Shown here piece by piece: positions 43,065-53,201 of a stretch of 64,000 nucleotides of DNA. The DNA is from Treponema sp. (lineage in GTDB: Bacteria; Spirochaetota; Spirochaetia; Treponematales; Treponemataceae). Both the position numbers and the translations under genes were made by a program. Numbering within the stretch: the stretch's first letter is position 1; the number at the start of each line of letters is the position of its first letter. The notes below the pieces were generated by a model, which was given only the letters and a program-made list of their open reading frames with translations, ran no database searches and had not been told where the DNA came from. Location: NCBI GenBank assembly GCA_024693045.1, contig JAILLQ010000033.1:1-64000 (forward strand). Reading direction: 5' to 3'.

Positions 43065-44699
43065 ATGAAAAGAAAACTTTTTTTATTACCTGCATTTTTA
43101 CTTCTTTCAGTTTTTACTCTCAATCTTTCATCTTGTACAAATGCGGCTTCGGACAATAATGCAGCTCTTCTGACACTTAATTCACAAAGTTCCAACCAGA
43201 GCGGAAATTCAGAAAATCCGAGTAATTCTTCCAGTTCCGGTAATTCTCAAGTAGAAACATTTACAAGAAGTCAGGCCCTGGATTTTATTTTTAATCCTGA
43301 TTCTCTGGCAGAAATAAGCCTAAATATTACACGAACTGAATGGAACCACCTTTTAAAATATTACGACTGGAAAAAAAATAATGAATCTTGTGTACACGCA
43401 GATTTTACTTTTAGTAAAACTGTAAATGGTGTTAGCCGTTCCTACCAAAAAAGCGATATTGGTTTTAGGATAAGAGGTAATACCAGCCGAATACGACCTC
43501 AACTTGGCTGGGGAGCCGGCAATAATGACTACCGGCAGGCTCATTTTACTTTGGACTTTGAAGAATTTCTTACAGATGACGAAGAATGGAAAATGGCCGG
43601 TTGTATGAAGGGTATGATTTTAAAACGCTTTAAGGATGACCCGACTTACGCAAGGGAAGTTTATTCCTACAACCTTTTCCGAAAAAATGGCATTTGGACA
43701 GCCCCTCGTGCCGGTTACGCCCATCTTACAATAAATATAAAAGATTCTGAAACTTCTACAGAATCTATAAATTTCGGCGTTTTCGCTATGATTGAACAAA
43801 TCAATAAACAGTATTTAAAAGAAAGAACTTCTAAAAATGGTGGAGGAAGTTACAATTCGGCAGGTGGAAACCTCTGGAAGTGCACATGGAAAAATCTAAG
43901 TCCAACTTTAACAGAGACAAGTGAATGGGGGTTTGGTGTAGAAGATTTACACTTTGAAGATGTTGTTTTTGATGATGCAAATATCGGCACAGAAAATGAT
44001 ACTTCAAGCTATTCAAATTATGTGTGCAATAATTACAGCTACGATTTAAAAACAAATAAATCGGCTATTTCTAGTGCAAAAAATTCTTTTATTTCATGGA
44101 TAAACGAATTAAATGCTCTTAATGACAACGACACAAGCACAATAAAAAATTGGTACAACAATCACATGGACCCTGAACTCTTTGCAAAAACCTATGCTAT
44201 AAATGTTATCCTGGGCATGTGGGACGATTACTGGGCTAACGGTAATAATTACTACTTCTATTTTGATTCTAATGGAAAGTCTTATTTTATTCCGTATGAC
44301 TATGATAATGTCTTAGGTGTAAATCAATCAGGAACAGACTGGGCAAATAAAGACCCTATGAACTGGGGTTCTTCTAACCGACCTCTTATAGAAAAGTTCT
44401 TACTTGTAAATGAATTCAAGCAGATGTATAAGCGATATCTCCTGGAATTTAGCCAGAACGACTATTTTGATGCAAACAAAGCAGCAGCCCAGATTACAGC
44501 CTGGCATTCAACCTTTAGCGATAAAGTTGATTCAAGTCAGCTCGATTGGTCTACCTCAAACTCTTACAACCAAATAGTAGACAACACATATGCAAGCTGG
44601 GGAAGTCCTTACATTGAATACAAAATTTTTACCCCTGGCGCAAGTTTGAACTATTTTACAATCCGCAAGGCCTGTATAAAATACTATTGTTCAAATTAA
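43065..44699 (+). CDS. CotH-like kinase-fold lipoprotein
   Basis: 544 residues. Lipoprotein signal (LLLSVFTLNLSSCTN, lipid Cys at about 24), a Ser/Asn-rich linker to about 70, then a CotH domain: NITRTEWNHLL, IRGNTSRI, MKGMILKRFKDD, FGVFAMIEQINKQYLKER and DDYWANGNNYYFYFDSNGKSYFIPYDYDNVLG. CotH family members have an atypical protein-kinase fold; spore CotH phosphorylates coat proteins. In treponemes these secreted forms may act on cell-surface or carbohydrate-binding proteins; substrate unknown. Single gene with its own terminator. Confidence 0.85.
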   Translation: MKRKLFLLPAFLLLSVFTLNLSSCTNAASDNNAALLTLNSQSSNQSGNSENPSNSSSSGNSQVETFTRSQALDFIFNPDSLAEISLNITRTEWNHLLKYYDWKKNNESCVHADFTFSKTVNGVSRSYQKSDIGFRIRGNTSRIRPQLGWGAGNNDYRQAHFTLDFEEFLTDDEEWKMAGCMKGMILKRFKDDPTYAREVYSYNLFRKNGIWTAPRAGYAHLTINIKDSETSTESINFGVFAMIEQINKQYLKERTSKNGGGSYNSAGGNLWKCTWKNLSPTLTETSEWGFGVEDLHFEDVVFDDANIGTENDTSSYSNYVCNNYSYDLKTNKSAISSAKNSFISWINELNALNDNDTSTIKNWYNNHMDPELFAKTYAINVILGMWDDYWANGNNYYFYFDSNGKSYFIPYDYDNVLGVNQSGTDWANKDPMNWGSSNRPLIEKFLLVNEFKQMYKRYLLEFSQNDYFDANKAAAQITAWHSTFSDKVDSSQLDWSTSNSYNQIVDNTYASWGSPYIEYKIFTPGASLNYFTIRKACIKYYCSN

Positions 44700-44701
44700 G
44701 T

Positions 44702-44739
44702 AAAAAAAGCCTGACTTCAACTAAAGTCAGGCTTTTTTA
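44702..44739. terminator. Bidirectional terminator between cotH-like gene and hisB
   Basis: AAAAAAAGCCTGACTT and AAGTCAGGCTTTTTT form a long symmetrical hairpin between converging genes. Confidence 0.85.
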
Positions 44740-45360
44740 TCAGCTGCCAATTGTACCTTTTGTACTTGGAACAGCACCATTTCTTCTTGGATCTATTTCT
44801 ACCGCAGCTCGAATTGCTCTTGCAGCAGCTTTAAAAAGTCCTTCCATTTTGTGGTGGTCACTTCGGCCCCGCAAAGTATCCAAATGCAAATTACAGGCTG
44901 CACTGTTTACAAAGGCCTGCCAGAAATCTTCAAAACAATCTGTCTGAAAACTAGCTTCAACTCCATTTGCGTTTAGCGAAACCAAAGGAATTCCTGTGAG
45001 CTCTGCATTACAAACCAAAAATGGACGGCCTCCAAAATCAACGGCTGCACGAAGCAAAGCTTCATCCATTGGATACAAAAAGTTACCAGTTCTATAAATA
45101 CCTGCGCAATCGCCCAAAGCTTTATTAAAGCAGGCCCCCAGGACTATACCTGTATCTTCGATAAGGTGATGCTGATCTACATTCAAATCACCCTGGATTT
45201 TTCCAGAAAGGTCAAAAAGTCCATGTTTACAAAAAGCGTGTAACATGTGGTCAAAGAATCCGATTGGATTTTCAACTTCACATTTACCTGTGCCATCAAG
45301 ATTCAGTGTAAGCGAAATCTGAGTTTCGCCAGTTTTTCTTTCAATACTTGCAATTCGCAT
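44740..45360 (-). CDS. hisB: Imidazoleglycerol-phosphate dehydratase
   Basis: 206 residues from the ATG at 45360, where the family starts (RIASIERKTGETQISL). Duplicated His motifs for Mn binding: GFFDHMLHAF, DQHHLIEDTGI, and SDHHKMEGLFKA. It catalyses the sixth step of histidine synthesis. Monofunctional, as no phosphatase domain is fused. No Shine-Dalgarno; TACTAT ends 6 bases before the ATG. hisG is the nearest his gene but lies upstream beyond a terminator. Confidence 0.95.
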   Translation of the reverse strand: MRIASIERKTGETQISLTLNLDGTGKCEVENPIGFFDHMLHAFCKHGLFDLSGKIQGDLNVDQHHLIEDTGIVLGACFNKALGDCAGIYRTGNFLYPMDEALLRAAVDFGGRPFLVCNAELTGIPLVSLNANGVEASFQTDCFEDFWQAFVNSAACNLHLDTLRGRSDHHKMEGLFKAAARAIRAAVEIDPRRNGAVPSTKGTIGS

Positions 45361-45435
45361 ATTTGAATAGTAACACATTACAAAAAATAAAAAAAGCAGA
45401 AAGGCCTTATGGCCGAAAAAGTAAGTCTCAACAAA

Positions 45436-45467
45436 ATAAAAAACCGCCAGGATAAAACCCGGCGGTC
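45436..45467 (-). terminator. Terminator of hisG
   Basis: On the minus strand GACCGCCGGG, loop, CCTGGCGGTT and T residues. It separates hisG from hisB. Confidence 0.8.
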
Positions 45468-45473
45468 TTATTA

Positions 45474-46346
45474 TTACAGCATTACCTTTCTAAGTTCGTA
45501 TTCAAGGATGTCTGTTGCTCCAAGTGACTGCAACTTAGGAAGTAAGGTAGGAACTTCACTTTTCTTTACAGCAATTTTAACTGCATAACCATCGTCACCA
45601 AAAAGAGGGGCAACTGTAGGACTCTTCATAGCTGGAATTCCTTTTATAAGAGCTTCGAATTTTGCCTTTGATACATTCATTTCAAGCATTACACGGCTTC
45701 TGGCTGCAAGAACTGCTTCAAAGAGCATCTTGAGTTCCATTATCTTCTGTTTTTTTGAAGGATCCTTCATTGCTTCTTTTGAAGCATACATTCTAGTAGA
45801 AGATTCCATCAAAGTATCTACAATTTTAAGTCGGTTTGCACGCAATGAAGAACCTGTCGAAGTATTATCGATTAGAATCTGAGCCATTGCATCTTCTGTA
45901 TCTTGAACAAAGCCTTCGCTGGTACCCCAAGTTCTAAAAATTGTTCCGTCTATTTTTTTTGATTCAATGTATTTCTTTGTAAGAGACTGATATTCAGTAG
46001 CAATTGTTACTTTGCCCTTTAAGAGTTTTTCATAATCCTTTGCTTCAGGAATTGCAGCTACAATTCTTACCGGGTCAAATCCAAGATCCATGATTTCTTC
46101 AACCTGATCTTCTACACCGTTTTCGTAAACCCAGTCTTTTCCGCTAAAACCAACATCTGCTTTATTCTGAGCAAGCAAAGCACTTGTAATCTGAGGCTTT
46201 ACAACCTGAAAAGCAAGGTCATCCTGATTTGTTGTTGGGAAATAAGTTCTGTCTGGAAGATGGATAGAAATACCGACATCATTTAATAGTTCGTAAACCG
46301 ATTCATAAATACGGCCTTTTGCTAAAAGAATCTTAAGTTTTTCCAT
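45474..46346 (-). CDS. hisG: ATP phosphoribosyltransferase, long form
   Basis: 290 residues from the ATG at 46346, preceded by TGGAG. The catalytic PRPP-binding part includes VGFSGKDWVYENGVED. The C-terminal about 75 residues (YAVKIAVKKSEVPTLLPKLQSLGATDILEYELRKV) form the ACT-like regulatory domain of long HisG, which allows feedback inhibition by histidine and needs no HisZ. First step of histidine synthesis. Alone on its transcript. Confidence 0.95.
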   Translation of the reverse strand: MEKLKILLAKGRIYESVYELLNDVGISIHLPDRTYFPTTNQDDLAFQVVKPQITSALLAQNKADVGFSGKDWVYENGVEDQVEEIMDLGFDPVRIVAAIPEAKDYEKLLKGKVTIATEYQSLTKKYIESKKIDGTIFRTWGTSEGFVQDTEDAMAQILIDNTSTGSSLRANRLKIVDTLMESSTRMYASKEAMKDPSKKQKIMELKMLFEAVLAARSRVMLEMNVSKAKFEALIKGIPAMKSPTVAPLFGDDGYAVKIAVKKSEVPTLLPKLQSLGATDILEYELRKVML

Positions 46347-46438
46347 CTTGTTACTCCAGTGCGTTAAACGCAAATTGTTTTATTTTCTACAATATACTAA
46401 AAAAACTCGCTGATTTCAACGACTGGAATAAAATAGAA

Positions 46439-47968
46439 CTATTTTGCACAGGCTTTCTTTAAAATTTCTATCAGAGACCAGTAATTTTTGCGTAATTCAT
46501 CCGGGCTTTGAGAAACCATTTCTTCAACTTCATGGTGAAAAAGCCTGTCCTTTGCACTGATTGGCATATATTTTACATCACTGCAAACATAATAGTGCTC
46601 AATACAGCCCAAAGGTAAAATATAGACTCGTGCACTTTCTATTGCCGCAAGAATAAACCAGGTTGCATTTACGATAAGAGGTATTGTTCTTGCTAAAGGA
46701 ATAGGAAGAATATCCTGAATTTCTGCACTCAGACGAAGAATTCCCATAAGCACAACAGTTTTAAATGTATCCAGTCCTTCTGGCTTTTCATACTTGTCAT
46801 AAAGGGCTTTTAATTTTTCAATAAAGATATCTATTTCCGGGCTAACAGAAAAATCAATTTCACAAACGGCCTTTCCAATAGCCACTATGTAAGATTCAAA
46901 GCGATAAATCAATTTTTCGAGCGTAACAGGACTTTCTAATTCCCGGCGGGTAAACAAAGATTTATAAAAAGGCATCTGCTTTTCTTTTTGTTTTTCAAGC
47001 CATGCAATAACTCTGTCATCTTCGCAAACAACATCTCGTAATTTTCCGGCAAATAGAGAATCCAAATCCGTTATAATGCGACCTTCTGTTCCTAACAAAG
47101 AACAAACTTTAAAGAATACTCCAAGCTCATCCTTTCCACCTACATCAATAACCCCAGTTCCAGCAGTACCGTAATGACTTTCCAGACAATCCAGTAAATT
47201 GGTAAACATCTGCTGGTCTGTATAACCTTCTACGAAAATTTGATTATCACTGAAAAAAAACTGCTTGTGATAAGTATTAAAACGAGGCAAAAAACGGCGG
47301 AAGAGACTTTCATCTTTTTCACTCAAGTAGTCAATACTTGTAGGAACCCTGTTTACATGGCATACAACTACACCCAACAAATCTTCTGCAAAACGCAAAT
47401 CAATAAAATAGGGAGAATGAGTAATCAAAAAGAAAATGCGTTTAGAATCTTCGGCTGCAACCTTTCTAATTTCATTCATAAAAAAATATTGGAATTGTGG
47501 ATGCAAATGAAGTTCAGGTTCATCTAGAATTAGTACAGGAGATTTTAGGCCGTAAAGAGCAACCAATAGAGTAAGAATTTCTTTTAAGCCGTGACATTCT
47601 CCATCTCTAAGGCTGTATTCAACTCCCCAGGCACGATTTTCTACCATTGGAACAACGCTTCCGTCAGGAGTTTCTTCGAAACGAATTGTTTTTCCGAACA
47701 TATTAGAAATAACGCCTTCAATTTTTTCTCGCACAGAAAAATCTTCCTTTAGAATTGAAAGCAATTCTTCCTGGTTAAAGCGCTCAGAACGCAAAAAATC
47801 TACTTCAAAGCCCTTCTCGGAAAACTGACGGGCAATTTCTTCCGCAAGTAAAGTTTTTCCAGAACCGTTTGGCCCTACAATAAGGTTTACCTGATTCCAA
47901 TTTGTTTTCTTAAAAACCGCCCTTCCCCATAAAAAAGGGAGCTTTACTTTTGTTTCAAGCTCTATCAT
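46439..47968 (-). CDS. OLD-like AAA ATPase with TOPRIM domain
   Basis: 509 residues. N-terminal ABC/SMC-type ATPase with P-loop GPNGSGKTLLAEE, Walker B LILDEPELHLHPQF and THSP, the arrangement of the OLD/RecF-like group. A TOPRIM-like region follows (about 240-310) with FVEGYTDQQMF (Glu), DVGGKDELG and TDLDSLF (DxD). OLD proteins and GajA are nucleases in phage defence, but the partner GajB helicase is absent. Only 3 bases separate it from ppk, so it is co-transcribed with ppx-ppk. The 150 C-terminal residues have no recognised motif. Confidence 0.8.
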   Translation of the reverse strand: MIELETKVKLPFLWGRAVFKKTNWNQVNLIVGPNGSGKTLLAEEIARQFSEKGFEVDFLRSERFNQEELLSILKEDFSVREKIEGVISNMFGKTIRFEETPDGSVVPMVENRAWGVEYSLRDGECHGLKEILTLLVALYGLKSPVLILDEPELHLHPQFQYFFMNEIRKVAAEDSKRIFFLITHSPYFIDLRFAEDLLGVVVCHVNRVPTSIDYLSEKDESLFRRFLPRFNTYHKQFFFSDNQIFVEGYTDQQMFTNLLDCLESHYGTAGTGVIDVGGKDELGVFFKVCSLLGTEGRIITDLDSLFAGKLRDVVCEDDRVIAWLEKQKEKQMPFYKSLFTRRELESPVTLEKLIYRFESYIVAIGKAVCEIDFSVSPEIDIFIEKLKALYDKYEKPEGLDTFKTVVLMGILRLSAEIQDILPIPLARTIPLIVNATWFILAAIESARVYILPLGCIEHYYVCSDVKYMPISAKDRLFHHEVEEMVSQSPDELRKNYWSLIEILKKACAK

Positions 47969-47971
47969 AGG

Positions 47972-50092
47972 CTAATCCTTGCGTCTTACTTCAAAGTCTA
48001 TCTTCGGACCTTTTACAGCCGAATCCGCCGCCTTTTTATATTTTTTGTAGAGGAAATCCTGAGCCCTAAAAGTTTTTTCATTTTTTTCAGCCTTTACAGG
48101 AAGCCACTGGCCATTTTCATTTAATTCAAGGGCATTTTCATTGTCTTTAAAATAAACTTCAAGAATTTCTTTTACTTCATCAAAAGCCTTGTCATCAAGA
48201 ACAGGGAACATAAGTTCAATTCTTCGATCAAGGTTTCGAGACATCCAGTCTGCACTAGAAAGGTAGAGTTCTTCATCACCGTCGTTTTCAAAATAGAATA
48301 TGCGGGAATGTTCAAGATAACGGTCAACAATAGAAAGAACCCGGATATTTTCACTAAGTCCTGGAAGCCCCGGAACCAGCATACAGACCCCTCGGACATT
48401 CAAAAGAACTTTTACTCCGGCCTGACTAGCCTTATAAAGAGCTTCAATTATTTCTTCATGGGTAAGAGCATTCATTTTAGCCATAATCAGCCCTGGATGC
48501 TCAGGTGTACTTCTTTCAATTTCACGCTGAATCATTGCAAGCAATTTTGCCTTAAGAGTAACTGGTGCCATACTAAGCTGCTTCATTGATTGAAGAGTTG
48601 AATAACCTGTTACAAGATTAAAGAAAAGACTTGCGTCGTTTACAATTTCATAATTAGAAGTAAACAGGGAAAGATCCGAATAAATCTTTGCTGTTTTTGG
48701 ATTGTAATTTCCTGTTGCAAGATGAGCATAGCGGCGAATAGAAGTGTTTTCCCGCCTCATGACCATTATGATTTTTGCGTGAACTTTTAAATTTACAAGC
48801 CCATAAATAACAGTGACACCGGCGTTTTCCAACTGATTTGCACGGGCAATATTTCTTTCTTCATCAAATCGAGCTTTTAATTCAACAAGAACAACAACCT
48901 GCTTACCATTTCGTGCAGCACGTTCCAGAGCCGCAACGATAGGAGAATCATTTCCAGTTCTGTAAAGAGTCATTTTAATAGCCAAAACTTTTGGATCATC
49001 TGCCGCATCACTTACAAATTTAACAACAGGATCATAAGACTGGTAAGGAACATGCAGAAGAACATCATGCTGCTTAATCGTATCCCAGTAAGGCTCATCA
49101 ATAGGTAAATCCTGAGGATACAAATGCTGCCATTCAGGAAAACTCATTTTTCCATCGTCGATTTCTCGCAAATCCATAAGAACGCCAGGATTTATGATAT
49201 CTTCCACCTTATATACATCATCTTCCTTGAGTTCCAACTTTTCCATAAGAAATTGAGTTATTTTTTCACTGGTCTGATTACAAGTCATCTGAACAGGGAA
49301 AGAACTCTGGCGCTGAACTAAAACTTCTTCCATTGCATCAACAAAGTTTCTGCGAGCTTCTTCGTCAACGGCAAAATCCGCATCCCGGGCAATTCTAAAG
49401 AGAAGAGTTTCTTCTACTGCAAGCCCTGGAAAAAGCTGAGTTCCATACTGACTGATAATTTCTTCTGTTAGAGCAAACTCTTTTTTACCATTTTCGCTAG
49501 GCAACCACAAAATCTGCGATATGCCAGAAGGTATCTGCACTAGAGAAATGCGGGGCTCATCATCTGAACCTTTTAAGATTTCGTTTGCCTTTCGTATACC
49601 GGAAATAGGTTTTAGCAAGAAAGCTACATAGGAAGAAAGGTTTCCTATATGAGGGAAAGGCTCTGTATCAGTTCTCAAAGGAGTTAATAATGGATAAAGA
49701 TCGGAAAGAAAATAATTAAGGGCATAATCACTCTGAGAAGCTGAAAAATCAGAAGGCTTTACATAACATATGTTTTTTCCCGCCAATTCAGGCAAAATAT
49801 CGTTTTTAAGGCAGTCATGCTGCTGCCGAATAAGCTGATGAGATTTTGCAGAAATCTGCTTTAGAACAACCTCTGGGGTAAGGCCAGAAATGTCCTGCAA
49901 ATCAGGAGAGGAATCCTGCATTCTTTTTACGGAAGCAACTCTTACCTGAAAGAATTCGTCAAAATTAGAAGTAACAATAGAAAGAAATTGAAGTCTTTCT
50001 AAAAGAGGATTTTCTTTGCGCAAAGCCTGATGTAAAACTCTGCCGTTAAATTCAATCCATGACAATTCTCTATTAAAAAATCTTGATTCCAT
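47972..50092 (-). CDS. ppk: Polyphosphate kinase 1
   Basis: 706 residues, the usual PPK1 length. N-terminal domain starts FFNRELSWIEFNGRVLHQA; catalytic phospholipase-D-like His sites lie in LKVHAKIIMVMRR and the matching C-terminal SRIFYFENDG region, with LATGNYNPKTAKIY conserved. It reversibly polymerises ATP gamma-phosphate into polyphosphate. It lies between ppx (21-base gap) and the OLD-like gene. Confidence 0.96.
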   Translation of the reverse strand: MESRFFNRELSWIEFNGRVLHQALRKENPLLERLQFLSIVTSNFDEFFQVRVASVKRMQDSSPDLQDISGLTPEVVLKQISAKSHQLIRQQHDCLKNDILPELAGKNICYVKPSDFSASQSDYALNYFLSDLYPLLTPLRTDTEPFPHIGNLSSYVAFLLKPISGIRKANEILKGSDDEPRISLVQIPSGISQILWLPSENGKKEFALTEEIISQYGTQLFPGLAVEETLLFRIARDADFAVDEEARRNFVDAMEEVLVQRQSSFPVQMTCNQTSEKITQFLMEKLELKEDDVYKVEDIINPGVLMDLREIDDGKMSFPEWQHLYPQDLPIDEPYWDTIKQHDVLLHVPYQSYDPVVKFVSDAADDPKVLAIKMTLYRTGNDSPIVAALERAARNGKQVVVLVELKARFDEERNIARANQLENAGVTVIYGLVNLKVHAKIIMVMRRENTSIRRYAHLATGNYNPKTAKIYSDLSLFTSNYEIVNDASLFFNLVTGYSTLQSMKQLSMAPVTLKAKLLAMIQREIERSTPEHPGLIMAKMNALTHEEIIEALYKASQAGVKVLLNVRGVCMLVPGLPGLSENIRVLSIVDRYLEHSRIFYFENDGDEELYLSSADWMSRNLDRRIELMFPVLDDKAFDEVKEILEVYFKDNENALELNENGQWLPVKAEKNEKTFRAQDFLYKKYKKAADSAVKGPKIDFEVRRKD

Positions 50093-50113
50093 GCCGAATA
50101 CCTCCTCCGATGC

Positions 50114-51643
50114 CTAGGCTAAAATTACCTTGTAACCAAAAACAGATTCAAAAAGCTCTCCCTTTTCTTCCAGGGCAAATCGTTCAAGAGCCAGATTTTT
50201 GATTCCCAGCGTATTTATTACAAGGTTTTCACCTTTAAGTTTTACATTCAAATCCGAAAGCACCCGCCCGTGACTTCTATCCAAAGCATCTGCTATCCGC
50301 AAAATTGCAGTCAATTTTAATATCTGCATACGGTCGCTTCTTGGCAAAATCTGGAACTGTTCGCTGTCTTGAGGCTGCTGCTTACCCCTGTGATAACGGG
50401 CAATAGTCGCAACAATAATGTTTTCTGTACGAGTAAGACCAAATATTTCAGAATGTCGAATTATGTATTCGCTGTGCTCCTGGTGATTACTCATATTTAT
50501 AAAGTTTCCAATGTCATGCAAAATAGAAGCTACTTCAAGCAATAATTTTGCTCTTTCATCCAAAGAAATTTCATTTTCTAGGCACTTGTAAAGTTTCAAA
50601 GCGTTTTGTCTTACATGTTCTGCATGAGCTTCATCGCCGTGGTATTTTCGTAAAAGGTTTGAAGCACTTGCAATTATCTGTTCGTTAAATTCATTTTTAA
50701 GTTCTTCGCTTGGATTCTTTGTTTTACTTATGATAAGACCGTCGCGTATATTTGTCTCTGGAACAATAATGCTTTCTACCTGTGAATGGTGAATAAACAT
50801 CTTGTAAATCAAAAGACTTACAGGAAGAGTTAATGCATCGTTGTAAGAAATTTTAAAACGGGCAACACATTCATCTGTAGAATAAGTTTGTATTTCATCG
50901 ACAAAGCGGTCAAAATCATTTCTTTCGATAGCCCATAGCCATGTAGATATTGGTTTTCCCACATTGATTGCAGCTAGAGTTGCATCAGCGCCAACAGCGA
51001 TAAACTGCTTTGTTTCTTCAATATTTAATTCGCTTTCAAAAAGTCCCTTGGCATTTATAGTATACTCTTCCACATAACGCTGAATATCTTCCAGATTACT
51101 GGACTGACCGCGCATTTTAGGTGCCAAACGAACTGTGCCCAGATGCAGACTGTGAGCTCCTGCCATTTTACCCTTTCGCATGAGCATAACTTCTGTAGAA
51201 CCGCCGTTTACTTCAAGAATTACGGCATCTTCAAAATGAAATGTTCGTTTTTCGTCCTGCAAACATTCAGTAACAGCCAGATACATAAGACGGTTTTCTT
51301 CAATGCCGTCGATTACTTTTACACGAAAACCTGTTGCCGAAAAGATTTTATCCATTACAGGATCTTTATTAGAAGCTTCACGGAAAGCTGAAGTCGCAAT
51401 AACATTTGTATTTTCAGGAGAAATACCCCAACTGGAAAGCTGTTCCTTATAACGCAAAAGAATATGCAAACACTGCGATTGAGTTTCGCGACTAATTGTC
51501 CCGACAGTAAAAACATCTCGACCAAGGGAAACAGGCATTTCAGAACGGTCGAGCACATTTCTCTTTCTATCTTCTGTAAATTCTGCAACAAGAAGACGAA
51601 GACCTGTAGATCCTATCTCAATTACTGCTTCTGGAGCCGCCAT
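50114..51643 (-). CDS. ppx: Exopolyphosphatase/guanosine pentaphosphatase with HD domain
   Basis: 509 residues. The actin-like ASKHA domain has AVIEIGSTGLRLLVAE and EVNGGSTEVMLM; the C-terminal HD phosphohydrolase segment is LLEVASILHDIGNFI. PPX/GppA enzymes release phosphate from polyphosphate or convert pppGpp to ppGpp. Start follows GGGGGG. The 127-base upstream region holds an inverted repeat TTTGAAC...GTTCAAA (about 51689-51715) that could be an operator. Confidence 0.92.
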   Translation of the reverse strand: MAAPEAVIEIGSTGLRLLVAEFTEDRKRNVLDRSEMPVSLGRDVFTVGTISRETQSQCLHILLRYKEQLSSWGISPENTNVIATSAFREASNKDPVMDKIFSATGFRVKVIDGIEENRLMYLAVTECLQDEKRTFHFEDAVILEVNGGSTEVMLMRKGKMAGAHSLHLGTVRLAPKMRGQSSNLEDIQRYVEEYTINAKGLFESELNIEETKQFIAVGADATLAAINVGKPISTWLWAIERNDFDRFVDEIQTYSTDECVARFKISYNDALTLPVSLLIYKMFIHHSQVESIIVPETNIRDGLIISKTKNPSEELKNEFNEQIIASASNLLRKYHGDEAHAEHVRQNALKLYKCLENEISLDERAKLLLEVASILHDIGNFINMSNHQEHSEYIIRHSEIFGLTRTENIIVATIARYHRGKQQPQDSEQFQILPRSDRMQILKLTAILRIADALDRSHGRVLSDLNVKLKGENLVINTLGIKNLALERFALEEKGELFESVFGYKVILA

Positions 51644-51770
51644 ACATTCCCCCCATAAAAAAGGTACTGCAGAATGTATAAGCGTTTTGAACCAAATGAA
51701 CTCAGTTCAAAGAACCCAGCACAGCAGGCGTTTATATTATCTCAAGTACCTTCCGAATTAGCCATCTTCA

Positions 51771-53201
51771 TTAGAGTTTATCAATAAGCATTGAACACTT
51801 ACCACTTGGAATTGGTAAAGTCTTCTTTTTCTGATCAATAATATTAATCGTAAAATAGTAAAGCTTTTCGCTTTCCATCTGAATTTCCCAACCACGAGGA
51901 CTCTTGTTACTCAAAATTGTAATAAGATTTCGTTTAAGAGAAAGATTTTCTATTCCCATGATTTCAAGGTTAGGAATAATCCAGTCTACGGTTTTACGAG
52001 GCAAACTGATTGAAAGACCAATTACGTTTTCAATCATAAGAGCGATAGTCGAAAGACCGGTAGCCGCTAGGAAATGAGCTCTAGGGAAAGCATCTAAGCC
52101 CTGCATTGTAGCCTTCTGAGCGCTGCTTGGCTTATAGGCTTCAAAAACATCCCCTTTCTGGTTTTCATCAGTTGGCATGAGCCCTTCCAGAACGAAATAG
52201 AGGTGACGAATTGAACATTCACGAGCAAGTTCGTATTTCTGATATTTTTCAAGGCCTTTGACGATGATAAAGTTAAACATTGGGAAAACGCTTCCACAGA
52301 AACCTTCGCCGTTTTCACTGAATTTTGGACTGTCAGCAGAAAGAGATGGGAATGGGTGTTCTGTTCCAAATGTAGCAGGATTCATAAGATGAGCAATCAA
52401 AGCTTCTGACTTATCTGCACTTGGTATTTCTGCAAGCAAAGGCCAGAATCCTGCAATTGTTTTTTCAGGCAGACGATTTAAATCTTTGTCCAAATCGTGA
52501 TAAAAACCAGTTTCATTATCCCACATCATAGAATTGATACGGGTTTTTAATGAGAAGTAATTTCGTCTGTACTGGAAACTAAGTTCCTTATCGTTCAAAA
52601 TGTCGCCAAGAGCTGACATATGTGCACAGTTAATTGCCATACAAGCGTTAAAATCAACTGGATAACAGCAGTTTTCGCGAGGGGCATTAAACATTGTACT
52701 AGCAGAGGCAGGAACGGCATAAAGTCCATTTTCCTGTTTAAATGTAGCGTCAATCCAAGAAATATATTTCTGAAGGATTGGCATTATTTCTTTGATACGT
52801 TTTTTATTTGCTGATTTGTGATAAAGGTTGAATTCTGCCCAAGCAAACAAAGGAAGACCGATTCCTTCTGGATTATCAGAAGTGAGCATAGGTTCATTTG
52901 TCTTTGTGTCATAACGCCATCGGATAGCGCCGTTTTCTTCCTGTCTTTTGTAGAAATAATCAATATTTAAATTTGCATCGTAGTTTCTGTTTGAATATAC
53001 AAGGAAAAAAGATGAAAGAATTGATTCAAACTGATCTATTACTAATTTGCCGTCTACTGGATACATGAAATATCCGTCAGAAGTTTTTTCCCCTGTTTTT
53101 GGGTCAATCCAGTAGTCTGAAAGCATAGTCCAAGTCTTGTTGTAAATGTCTACAAAATCCTGATCATAAAAGTGGATTTTCGGAAAGTCGTGTTTGTTCA
53201 C
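51771..53201 (-). CDS. Trehalase-fold (MGH1-like) glycoside hydrolase
   Basis: 476 residues, cytoplasmic. Six-hairpin toroid family signatures: an N-terminal WTMLSDYWIDP, YPVDFNACMAINC, MWDNETGFYHDLD and FGTEHPFPSLSAD around the centre, with the C-terminal beta part (about 400-476). The sequence suits the GH37/GH63/GH15 clan. Likely acts on alpha-glucosides; exact specificity and catalytic acids cannot be fixed. Single gene, divergent from the GatB-asparaginase fusion (104 bases). Confidence 0.78.
   Translation of the reverse strand: MNKHDFPKIHFYDQDFVDIYNKTWTMLSDYWIDPKTGEKTSDGYFMYPVDGKLVIDQFESILSSFFLVYSNRNYDANLNIDYFYKRQEENGAIRWRYDTKTNEPMLTSDNPEGIGLPLFAWAEFNLYHKSANKKRIKEIMPILQKYISWIDATFKQENGLYAVPASASTMFNAPRENCCYPVDFNACMAINCAHMSALGDILNDKELSFQYRRNYFSLKTRINSMMWDNETGFYHDLDKDLNRLPEKTIAGFWPLLAEIPSADKSEALIAHLMNPATFGTEHPFPSLSADSPKFSENGEGFCGSVFPMFNFIIVKGLEKYQKYELARECSIRHLYFVLEGLMPTDENQKGDVFEAYKPSSAQKATMQGLDAFPRAHFLAATGLSTIALMIENVIGLSISLPRKTVDWIIPNLEIMGIENLSLKRNLITILSNKSPRGWEIQMESEKLYYFTINIIDQKKKTLPIPSGKCSMLIDKL

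Noticed and set aside
46439..47968. Complete Gabija or other two-gene defence system
   Set aside because: The OLD-like gene has no adjacent helicase or reverse transcriptase; neighbours are ppk and hisG.
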